DNA of 9,386 nt. Source: Robiginitomaculum sp. GTDB taxonomy: Bacteria; Pseudomonadota; Alphaproteobacteria; Caulobacterales; Maricaulaceae. Shown here one piece after another: positions 1-6,087 of this stretch. The notes beneath the pieces were generated by a model, which saw nothing but the letters and a program-made list of their open reading frames with translations, was not told the origin of the DNA and ran no database searches. The translations under genes and the position numbers were made by a program. The DNA lies in the NCBI GenBank assembly GCA_002733485.1, contig NVVU01000032.1, positions 13,722 through 23,107 on the forward strand. The letters run 5' to 3'. Numbering within the stretch: position 1 is the stretch's first letter; every line of letters begins with the position of its first letter.

Positions 1-972
1 ACGGTCGAGGGTGAAATTCGCAGCCCGCGCGATGGCGAGCGCTATTTTGCGTTGGTCAAAACCCTGGCGATTAATTTTGAAGAGCCCGAAAAAGCCCGCC
101 ATAAAATTCTCTTCGATAATCTGACGCCGCTTTACCCTGAAGAGCAGATGAAAATGGAAACCGACGATCCAACGATCAAGGATCGTTCGGGCCGGGTTAT
201 TGATATTGTTGCGCCTTTAGGCAAGGGCCAGCGCGCCCTGATCGTGGCCCCACCGCGCACCGGTAAAACCGTACTTTTGCAAAACATTGCCCACGCGATT
301 GAGGCCAACCACCCGGAATGCTTTTTGATCGTTTTGTTGATTGATGAACGTCCAGAAGAAGTGACAGATATGCAGCGCTCGGTAAAAGGCGAAGTGGTTT
401 CCTCCACATTTGATGAACCGGCAACACGGCACGTACAAGTAGCTGAAATGGTTATTGAAAAGGCAAAACGCCTGGTCGAGCATGGCCGTGATGTGGTGAT
501 TTTGCTCGACTCCATCACCCGTCTGGGCCGGGCCTATAACACCGTTGTGCCTTCATCGGGCAAAGTGTTGACCGGCGGGGTGGATGCCAACGCCTTGCAA
601 CGACCAAAACGCTTTTTTGGTGCTGCCCGGAATATTGAAAACGGCGGATCGCTTAGCATTATTTCCACGGCTTTGGTGGAAACCGGATCGCGTATGGACG
701 AAGTGATCTTTGAAGAATTTAAAGGTACCGGCAATTCAGAAATTGTGCTTGATCGCAAGGTTTCTGACAAACGGGTGTTTCCGGCTATAGATGTCACCAA
801 ATCCGGCACCCGCAAGGAAGAGCTGTTGGTGTCCAAAGACGTATTGCAGAAAATGTTTGTACTGCGCCGCATCCTTAACCCCATGGGAACCACGGATTCC
901 ATTGAGTTTCTTTTGGAAAAACTGCGCCAGACTAAAAACAACGATGAGTTTTTCGAAAGCATGAACACATAA
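1..972 (+). CDS. rho: Transcription termination factor Rho (partial, N-terminus outside window)
   Basis: Rho is a hexameric RNA-dependent ATPase/helicase that ends transcription of untranslated RNA. The open frame begins at base 1 with TVEGEIRSPRDGERYFALVK, which aligns with the end of the RNA-binding domain of E. coli Rho, so roughly the first 95-100 residues are missing. Visible motifs, counted from the first codon, are the P-loop APPRTGKT (83-90), LLIDERPEE just after it, the Walker B-like ILLDSITRL, the Q-loop/R-loop region around LTGGVDANALQRPKRFF, and the arginine-finger segment SGTRKEE (Arg at 271). The C-terminus ends in NDEFFESMNT, as the family does, followed by TAA. The P-loop has Arg where E. 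coli has Lys181; I recall this as a common natural variant. Identity is essentially certain. An internal TTG at 52 is not the real start because homology continues upstream of it. Confidence 0.98.
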   Translation, partial: TVEGEIRSPRDGERYFALVKTLAINFEEPEKARHKILFDNLTPLYPEEQMKMETDDPTIKDRSGRVIDIVAPLGKGQRALIVAPPRTGKTVLLQNIAHAIEANHPECFLIVLLIDERPEEVTDMQRSVKGEVVSSTFDEPATRHVQVAEMVIEKAKRLVEHGRDVVILLDSITRLGRAYNTVVPSSGKVLTGGVDANALQRPKRFFGAARNIENGGSLSIISTALVETGSRMDEVIFEEFKGTGNSEIVLDRKVSDKRVFPAIDVTKSGTRKEELLVSKDVLQKMFVLRRILNPMGTTDSIEFLLEKLRQTKNNDEFFESMNT

Positions 973-988
973 AACACCGGATTTCCCT

Positions 989-1606
989 ATGGGCCTTACG
1001 CTTTATCACGCACGTCGTACCCGTTCGCTTCGTCCTTTATGGCTGATGGAGGAAATGGGCCTCAAATATGAGCTAAAATCATTGGCGTTTAAAATGGGGG
1101 CCACAGGCGGCGATGAGTTTGCGCAAATCAACCCGCTGCAAAAGGTTCCGGCATTAATTGATGATGGCCAGACCCTGCTCGAATCCATAGCCATAATGGA
1201 ATATCTGATGGGCAGATATGGGCCGACGGACCTTTGCTGCACACCTCAAGACCCTGAATATGGCCCTTATTTGCAATGGCTTCAGGCGGGGGAGTCGCAC
1301 TTTGGTATGTATATGTCGCTCTTTATTGGTCATCGTTTGTTACTGCCCAAAGAGCAGCGCAATCCCGATATTGCCAAATGGGCAGCGACCAATTTGCAAA
1401 GCGCCTGTGCCCTTCTTGGCGACCGTCTGAAACACCCAGACAGCATTCTGGATCGCGGGTTTTCCGCCGCCGATATTTCGGTTGGCTATGTCCTCTTTGT
1501 GATCGATATGATCGGGGCGCTGGAAGAGGTTGCGCCCCAAACCGTTGTGCAATATTGGAACGCCCTTAAAGAACGCCCCGCCTGGAAGCGCGCCATTTCC
1601 CTTTAG
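989..1606 (+). CDS. Glutathione S-transferase family protein
   Basis: A 205-residue soluble protein with the two-domain GST layout. The N-terminal thioredoxin-like half starts LTLYHARRTRSLRPLW and holds the cis-proline segment NPLQKVPAL (Pro54) followed by the glutathione gamma-glutamyl contact LLES (Glu65-Ser66). The all-helical C-terminal half contains FSAADIS (158-164), which matches the conserved N-capping box/Asp motif (Asp162). The likely activating residue is Ser13 or a neighbour in the RTRSLR segment, not the Cys10 of beta-class enzymes; this is inference. The substrate is unknown; bacterial members of this type act in detoxification or ring-cleavage pathways. ATG 989 has a weak GGA at 979-981 seven bases upstream. 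The gene follows rho by 16 bp in the same direction and may be read through from it. Family assignment is firm, specific function is not. Confidence 0.92.
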   Translation: MGLTLYHARRTRSLRPLWLMEEMGLKYELKSLAFKMGATGGDEFAQINPLQKVPALIDDGQTLLESIAIMEYLMGRYGPTDLCCTPQDPEYGPYLQWLQAGESHFGMYMSLFIGHRLLLPKEQRNPDIAKWAATNLQSACALLGDRLKHPDSILDRGFSAADISVGYVLFVIDMIGALEEVAPQTVVQYWNALKERPAWKRAISL

Positions 1607-1653
1607 GTTGCGCCCTTACCAGCGGCACCAGCCTTCCCCGGTATGACTAAAGG

Positions 1654-1662
1654 TTATTCACA
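1654..1662 (+). promoter_or_regulatory. DnaA-box-like 9-mer TTATTCACA
   Basis: TTATTCACA matches the bacterial DnaA box consensus TTATNCACA exactly. It sits in the 92-bp non-coding gap between the convergent GST and dienelactone hydrolase genes. It is a single site with no AT-rich unwinding element or box cluster around it, so it is not an origin by itself. It could be a DnaA-titrating or regulatory site, or a chance match. Confidence 0.4.
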
Positions 1663-1698
1663 GTCACAAATGGTAAATCTTCTATTCATCCGGCACAT

Positions 1699-2397
1699 TT
1701 AGGCTGCAAAAGCTGATTTTAGAAAGGCCAGCGAGCGCGCATTGGCCAGATCAGCATCCTCTTTATGATAATGCGTGCCATCGGGCCGGGCAAAGGCATG
1801 GTCCCGATCTGCATAGCGATATGTCTTTACCAGAGGGTGCTTTTCAAAGGCTTTTATCACGCTTTCCTGTGCACTTGGCGGCACAAACTCATCCTTGCCG
1901 GCAATGTGCAGCAAGAGCGGCTTGGTGATGTTTTTGGCCTCATCCAAATATTGATCTATGCCGACGCCGTAATAAGAAACCGATACATCGGTGTTGGTTT
2001 GCGTGGCGGCCAGATAAGCCAAATTGCCGCCAAGACAAAACCCCAATGTGCCCACCTGACCACTACAAACCGGGTGATTTCGCAAGCTGGTAATACTGGC
2101 GGCGATGTCGGTCATACCGGCCGGGGTATCAAAAAGGCCGTAAAGCTCGAAGGCGCGTTTCTGTTCTTCTCCGGTTTTATCGGTAATATCAATGCCCGGC
2201 TCGATACGCCAGAAAAGGTCAGGGCAAAGCGCGCAATAGCCTTCACTGGCCAGCCAGTCGCAAATCGCCCGCATAGAGGCATTAACGCCAAAAATTTCCT
2301 GAATCACCACAATGCCCTGTGCCGGTGATTTTTCGGGAAGCGCCAGATAACCGCTAAATGTGCCGTCCGGCACCTGAATTTGAAGAGAATTAGACAT
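1699..2397 (-). CDS. Dienelactone hydrolase family protein (alpha/beta hydrolase)
   Basis: A 232-residue alpha/beta hydrolase of the carboxymethylenebutenolidase (DLH) family. These enzymes cleave dienelactones in chlorocatechol breakdown, but most chromosomal members act on unknown esters or lactones. The catalytic triad is visible: Cys121 in the nucleophile elbow GFCLGG, Asp169 in GKDEFVPP and His200 in DHAFARP. Glu34 in the QEIFGVN motif is the residue that controls the cysteine in the characterised family. All four sit about two residues from their Pseudomonas counterparts. There is no signal peptide, so it should be cytoplasmic. I chose ATG at 2397 (MSNSLQI) because the family begins about here. 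The longer frame from 2463 adds a basic, non-homologous 22-residue leader and would occupy the divergent promoter gap. An AGAGG lies about 12 nt upstream of the chosen start. The gene opposes all its neighbours. Confidence 0.9.
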   Translation of the reverse strand: MSNSLQIQVPDGTFSGYLALPEKSPAQGIVVIQEIFGVNASMRAICDWLASEGYCALCPDLFWRIEPGIDITDKTGEEQKRAFELYGLFDTPAGMTDIAASITSLRNHPVCSGQVGTLGFCLGGNLAYLAATQTNTDVSVSYYGVGIDQYLDEAKNITKPLLLHIAGKDEFVPPSAQESVIKAFEKHPLVKTYRYADRDHAFARPDGTHYHKEDADLANARSLAFLKSAFAA

Positions 2398-2484
2398 GAA
2401 AGAACGCTGCCTCTTGATCGGGAAAGGGTGTAAAGACACATCTGTATGACGTAGAGTGTCCATATCAGTATGAAGGGAAACGCC
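2398..2484. promoter_or_regulatory. Divergent intergenic region, probable promoter location
   Basis: These 87 bases separate the minus-strand hydrolase from the plus-strand operon that begins with the DUF6489-type gene. Any local promoters for both transcripts must lie here unless they are within coding DNA. I found no convincing -35/-10 pair on either strand; the nearest elements (TTGATC at 2414, TGGACA on the minus strand) lack well-spaced -10 partners. A short GACAC/GTGTC inverted repeat (2435-2439 and 2456-2460) is present but too short to call an operator. The assignment rests on layout only. Confidence 0.35.
2473..2477 (+). promoter_or_regulatory. Ribosome binding site deciding the start of the DUF6489-type gene
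   Basis: AAGGG lies seven bases before ATG 2485, good Shine-Dalgarno spacing. The alternative in-frame ATG at 2470 lies upstream of this site and would make it coding, so the start at 2485 is preferred. Confidence 0.6.
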
Positions 2485-2730
2485 ATGAAGGTCAAAATCG
2501 ACATTTCCTGTAGCCCCGAAGAGGCCCGCGCCTTTTTGGGATTGCCTGATGTACGCAGCCTCAATGAATCGCTGACCGAAGAAATGACCAAGCGCCTGCA
2601 GGAAAACCTGTCCGAGCTGTCCCCCGAAGCCATGATGGGGCAGTGGATGTCATTGGGCGGTAAAATGGGTGAACAATTTATGGGCCTGATGTCGGGCATG
2701 GTAAAAGGCGAGCCGACCGATAAACCGTGA
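2485..2730 (+). CDS. Small DUF6489-type protein of unknown function
   Basis: An 81-residue protein. The N-terminal half, MKVKIDISCSPEEARAFLG followed by LPDV, resembles the DUF6489 family of small alphaproteobacterial proteins as I remember it, usually starting MKV-I-I-CTPEEAR-FLGLPDV. No function is known to me. The middle (25-48) is charged and helical in character. The C-terminal part is rich in methionine and glycine, with seven Met in residues 50-72 and glycines at 52, 58, 59, 62, 67, 71 and 75, suggesting a helix with a flexible, hydrophobic, possibly self-associating face. There is no clear transmembrane segment or signal peptide. Its stop codon overlaps the GTG start of mnmE as GTGA, so the two are probably translated together. 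It is the first gene of the plus-strand operon. Confidence 0.85.
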   Translation: MKVKIDISCSPEEARAFLGLPDVRSLNESLTEEMTKRLQENLSELSPEAMMGQWMSLGGKMGEQFMGLMSGMVKGEPTDKP

Positions 2731-4085
2731 ACGCCAACCGACCCACCATTTTTGCGCTGGCCACCCCGCCCGGTAAATCCGGGCTGGCGGTTATGCGCGT
2801 CAGCGGCACCAGGGCCAGCACCATTCTGTCTGCACTGACGCAGGGAAAGCCATGCCCGGAACGCATGGCAACGCTTTGTAATTTATACGAAAAAAACGAA
2901 GAAAAACCGTTTGACCATGCGCTGGTGCTCTGGTTTAAGGGGCCAGCCAGCTTTACCGGCGAAGATGTGTTCGAGCTGCATTTGCATGGTGGCCCGGCCA
3001 TAATTGACGCGGCAAGCGAAGCGCTGTTATCGCTGGGCGCAGAGCCGGCAGGCGCGGGGGCATTTACCCGGCGCGCCTTTGAGAACGCCAAGCTGGATCT
3101 GGTGCAGGCCGAGGCGGTGGCCGATCTGATTGATGCCCAAACCCGGGGGCAATTAGAGCAGGCGCAAAGACAGCTAAGGGGGGATCTGGGCGCGCTATAT
3201 GGAACGTGGCGCGAAGACCTGACCATGATCCGCGCGCAAATAGAGGCCTGTATCGACTTTCCCGAAGAAGACGATGTGATGGAGGACGCGCTGGCGGCGC
3301 TGGGGCCAAAGGTTTCGACCCTGATGGCGCAAATCGATATGCATTTACAGGACCACCATCGCGGCGAACGGGTTCGCGAGGGTCTGAGGATCGCTCTGAT
3401 CGGCAAGGTCAATGCGGGCAAATCCACCTTGCTGAACCGCCTGGCAGGCGAAGAGGCGGCCATTGTTTCTGATGAGCCTGGCACCACGCGCGATGTGGTG
3501 CGGGTGCGACTTAATCTAGGCGGCTTTCTGGTCGAACTGGCCGACACGGCCGGTCTGCGGACCTCAAACCATCACATTGAAATTGAAGGCATAAAGCGCG
3601 CCAGACGCACGGCAAAAGACGCTGATATCCGCATTCTGGTTGTTGACGCCTCTACCCCCGAAGCCGTTGAGGGCGATGTTTTGACGTTACTCCGCGATGG
3701 CGATTTTCTGGTTTATAACAAATGCGATATGCAGAGTGCAAAGTGGCCATCAGCAAACACCGTGCCGGGGCTTGAGGTTTCACCCCACACCCTTTCCGCG
3801 CGTGAAGGAAAGGGTGTGGATGAGTTTTTGAAAACACTCGGGGCTCGCGTTGTTTCGCTATTGGGGGCGCAGGAAAGCCCCAGCCTGACCCGCGCCCGCC
3901 ACCGGCTGGCGCTGGAAGACACCAAACGCGCTTTGGCGCTATGCGTTGATCGCCTTCAAGACAGCCCGGAACTGGCGGGCGAGCATTTGCGCGAAGCCGG
4001 GGCGGCGCTGGGACAGATCACCGGCGAGGCCGGCAATGAAGAGGTACTAGGAAAAATTTTTAGCGCGTTTTGTATCGGGAAATAG
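2727..4085 (+). CDS. mnmE: tRNA uridine-5-carboxymethylaminomethyl(34) synthesis GTPase MnmE
   Basis: MnmE (TrmE) is a K+-activated, dimerising GTPase. With MnmG it installs the (carboxymethyl)aminomethyl group on wobble U34 of certain tRNAs, using a tetrahydrofolate one-carbon donor. The 452 residues match the E. coli length of 454. The order is an N-terminal folate-binding domain (TIFALATPPGKSGLAVMRVSG and the LHLHGGPAIIDA motif), then a helical domain interrupted by the G domain. G motifs are G1 GKVNAGKS (226-233), G2 GTTRD (252-256), G3 DTAG (273-276), G4 NKCD (331-334) and G5 SAREGKG (357-363). The protein ends in the catalytic C-terminal motif FCIGK, with Cys449, so it is complete. The GTG start overlaps the upstream stop, and TIFALATPP begins six residues in, as in the family. 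No strong Shine-Dalgarno is visible, which fits coupling to the upstream gene. Confidence 0.98.
   Translation: MNANRPTIFALATPPGKSGLAVMRVSGTRASTILSALTQGKPCPERMATLCNLYEKNEEKPFDHALVLWFKGPASFTGEDVFELHLHGGPAIIDAASEALLSLGAEPAGAGAFTRRAFENAKLDLVQAEAVADLIDAQTRGQLEQAQRQLRGDLGALYGTWREDLTMIRAQIEACIDFPEEDDVMEDALAALGPKVSTLMAQIDMHLQDHHRGERVREGLRIALIGKVNAGKSTLLNRLAGEEAAIVSDEPGTTRDVVRVRLNLGGFLVELADTAGLRTSNHHIEIEGIKRARRTAKDADIRILVVDASTPEAVEGDVLTLLRDGDFLVYNKCDMQSAKWPSANTVPGLEVSPHTLSAREGKGVDEFLKTLGARVVSLLGAQESPSLTRARHRLALEDTKRALALCVDRLQDSPELAGEHLREAGAALGQITGEAGNEEVLGKIFSAFCIGK
3785..3819. repeat. Perfect 13-bp inverted repeat (hairpin) inside mnmE
   Basis: CCACACCCTTTCC (3785-3797) is followed after a 9-base loop by its exact reverse complement GGAAAGGGTGTGG (3807-3819). 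On the plus strand a T5 run follows at 3825-3829, five bases beyond the stem, giving a loose resemblance to an intrinsic terminator. It covers codons 353-365 of mnmE, including the G5 loop SAREGKG. Compared with E. coli MnmE the segment shows no obvious insertion, so it is made of native codons, not an inserted palindromic element. Confidence 0.75.
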
Positions 4086-4105
4086 CGCGAAAAGCGGGTG
4101 AATTA

Positions 4106-4121
4106 TGTTTCACGTGAAACA
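4106..4121. promoter_or_regulatory. parS: parS site 1 (ParB loading site), intergenic
   Basis: TGTTTCACGTGAAACA is a perfect 16-bp palindrome identical to the near-universal chromosomal parS consensus. ParB binds it through its helix-turn-helix, then loads CTP and spreads as a sliding clamp. It lies 20 bp after the mnmE stop, in the mnmE–mnmG gap. The parA and parB genes that act on it are about 2.6-3.4 kb downstream. Confidence 0.95.
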
Positions 4122-4203
4122 ATGTGCCTGATGGTGACCCAAAGATTCGACATTTGACACCGATAGGGCTATGCAGCGCGCCTTAGAAAACAACGGCCCC
4201 AAC

Positions 4204-6081
4204 ATGCAAAATATAAATAAAATATGGGATGTGATTGTCATTGGCGGTGGTCATGCGGGCTGTGAGGCGGCGGCGGCGGCGGCACGACTGGGGGCGTCGG
4301 TGTTGTTGATCAGCCCCAGCCGCAGCAATTTTGGCCAAATGTCGTGCAATCCGGCCATTGGCGGCATTGGCAAAGGACATTTGGTGCGTGAGGTGGATGC
4401 GCTGGATGGCTTGATGGGCAAGGCGGCGGATGCTTCGGGCATACAGTTTCGCCTGCTTAATCGCAGCAAGGGCCCGGCGGTGCAGGGACCGCGCACCCAA
4501 TCGGACCGCCAGCTCTATCAAGCCGCGATGACCAATCTGATCGCGGAACAAGAGGGGCTGGAGGTTTGTGAGGACCGGGTCGAAGGTATTGAAATCAAGG
4601 GTAATACGGTTGGTGCTGTTTTGTGTGCCAGCGGCGCGCGGTATGCATGTGCTGCGCTGGTGCTGACCACCGGCACGTTTTTAAACGGCGTTATTCATCG
4701 CGGTGCAGAACAAGAGGCAGCGGGCCGGTATGGCGAAGCGCCATCCACTGGGCTGGCAAAAACCCTGGCGGCGCTGAACCTGCCCATGGGCCGCCTTAAA
4801 ACCGGCACGCCGGCACGCCTTGAGAAAGACAGCATTGACTGGGATGCGCTGGAAATGCAAAAGGCTGACGAGCATCCCGTGCCGCTATCCTTTATGACAG
4901 AGACGATCACGGTGCCGCAAATTTCCTGCGGGATTAGCTGGACCAATCCAGAAACCCATAAAATCATAGCGCAAAACCTGTCGCTATCAGCCATGCATGC
5001 CGGTAATATTAGCGGCACGGGCCCGCGATACTGTCCCTCGATTGAGGATAAAATCACCCGCTTTGCTGACAAAACTGGCCATCAGGTATTTTTAGAGCCC
5101 GAAGGCCTGGATAGCCCGCTGGTTTATCCAAATGGCATTTCCACCTCGCTGCCAGCTGAGGTTCAGGATCAGTTTTTGCGTACCATGACCGGTATGCAAA
5201 ACGTGCGGGTGCATCGTTATGGCTATGCCATTGAATATGACTATGTGGATCCGCGAGCCCTGAAGGCCAGCCTGCAGGTAAAGTCGGTCACCGGTCTTTA
5301 TCTGGCCGGGCAGATCAATGGCACCACCGGTTATGAAGAGGCGGCCGCGCAAGGTTTGCTCGCGGGATTGAATGCAGCGCTTTATGCCGGTGGTTCACCC
5401 GCCTTTGTGCCAGATCGCAGCGAAGCGTATCTGGGCGTGATGGTTGATGATTTGACCAGCCATGGGGTTAGCGAGCCGTACCGGATGTACACTTCACGTG
5501 CCGAATACCGCCTCAGCCTGCGGGCGGATAACGCCGACCAACGCCTGACTCCAATGGGGTTGGGGCTGGGGTGCGTCGGTAAAGGGCGCCAAAAAGCTTT
5601 TGAACACAAAAGCGAGGCGCTAACCGTGGCCCGGTCTTTGGCCCGGCAATGCCGAAAAACGCCGCAAGAACTGGCAAAGGTGGATATAAAAGTCAATCAG
5701 GACGGGGTGCGACGCACGCCACTGGACATTTTGGCGTATCCGGACAGGGGCTGGGAGGATGTGGTCCGTGCCTGGCCGCTAATGAGGGCGACCGATCCAA
5801 AAATTGCTGAACAACTGGCCATTGATGCGCGCTATGCGGGGTATCTGGAGCGCCAGCAGCGGGATGTAAAGCGCTTTAAACGCGAAGAGCACCAGCGCCT
5901 GCCTGAGGATATTAATTATAATCAGATTTCAGGCCTTTCCAATGAGGCCAGGGAAAAGCTGATCAAGGCCCAACCGGAAACCCTGGGTCAGGCGGGCCGA
6001 CTGGAGGGGGTTTCGCCGGGCGCAATCGCCCTCTTGTCACATTATGTAAAGCGCGCCAAACAGCAAAAAGCGTGGGTCTGA
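4204..6081 (+). CDS. mnmG: tRNA uridine-5-carboxymethylaminomethyl(34) synthesis enzyme MnmG
   Basis: MnmG (GidA) is the FAD- and NADH-dependent partner of MnmE in modifying tRNA wobble U34. The FAD-binding fingerprint IGGGHAG (Gly14, Gly16, Gly19) opens the protein. FGQMSCNPAIGGIGKGHLV carries conserved Cys48, and GPRYCPSIEDK carries Cys277, the two cysteines at positions 47 and 277 in E. coli. GQINGTTGYEEAAAQGLLAG and EPYRMYTSRAEYR are further family signatures. The C-terminal helical part with YAGYLERQ and the ending are complete. I prefer ATG 4204 (625 aa): it places DVIVIGGG eight residues in and keeps the numbering close to E. coli (629 aa). ATG 4171 would give 636 aa. Neither start has a good Shine-Dalgarno; AGGG before 4171 is only two bases away. 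The leader contains parS site 1. Confidence 0.97.
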   Translation: MQNINKIWDVIVIGGGHAGCEAAAAAARLGASVLLISPSRSNFGQMSCNPAIGGIGKGHLVREVDALDGLMGKAADASGIQFRLLNRSKGPAVQGPRTQSDRQLYQAAMTNLIAEQEGLEVCEDRVEGIEIKGNTVGAVLCASGARYACAALVLTTGTFLNGVIHRGAEQEAAGRYGEAPSTGLAKTLAALNLPMGRLKTGTPARLEKDSIDWDALEMQKADEHPVPLSFMTETITVPQISCGISWTNPETHKIIAQNLSLSAMHAGNISGTGPRYCPSIEDKITRFADKTGHQVFLEPEGLDSPLVYPNGISTSLPAEVQDQFLRTMTGMQNVRVHRYGYAIEYDYVDPRALKASLQVKSVTGLYLAGQINGTTGYEEAAAQGLLAGLNAALYAGGSPAFVPDRSEAYLGVMVDDLTSHGVSEPYRMYTSRAEYRLSLRADNADQRLTPMGLGLGCVGKGRQKAFEHKSEALTVARSLARQCRKTPQELAKVDIKVNQDGVRRTPLDILAYPDRGWEDVVRAWPLMRATDPKIAEQLAIDARYAGYLERQQRDVKRFKREEHQRLPEDINYNQISGLSNEAREKLIKAQPETLGQAGRLEGVSPGAIALLSHYVKRAKQQKAWV

Positions 6082-6087
6082 GCGATC

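Noticed and set aside
171..187. 7-bp inverted repeat AACGATC/GATCGTT with 3-nt loop in rho
   Set aside because: Several repeats of this size are expected by chance in 9 kb; no T run and no regulatory context.
247..270. Rho P-loop reads APPRTGKT with Arg in place of the E. coli Lys181
   Set aside because: I recall PRTGKT as a frequent natural variant in Rho proteins; all other catalytic segments are intact.
1276..1569. 97-codon plus-strand frame inside the GST gene in another frame
   Set aside because: It is fully inside a recognised gene, has no family resemblance and no ribosome binding site of note.
1765..2328. 187-codon plus-strand frame opposite the dienelactone hydrolase
   Set aside because: It is the antisense shadow of a gene with an intact catalytic triad; its translation resembles nothing I recognise.
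2398..2463. Longer hydrolase start at 2463 adding 22 residues
   Set aside because: The added segment has no family similarity, is not signal-peptide-like, and would consume the divergent promoter gap.
4154..4176. TTGACA as a -35 element for an mnmG promoter
   Set aside because: No acceptable -10 element lies 16-18 bp downstream, so I did not annotate a promoter.
4267..4284. GCG trinucleotide run (five GCG plus GCA) in mnmG
   Set aside because: It encodes the Ala-rich helix after the FAD motif that is common in alphaproteobacterial MnmG; not a convincing unstable repeat.
5495..5500. CACGTG core in mnmG as a third parS
   Set aside because: The flanking bases do not match parS on either side; the core is forced by the TSRAEYR codons.
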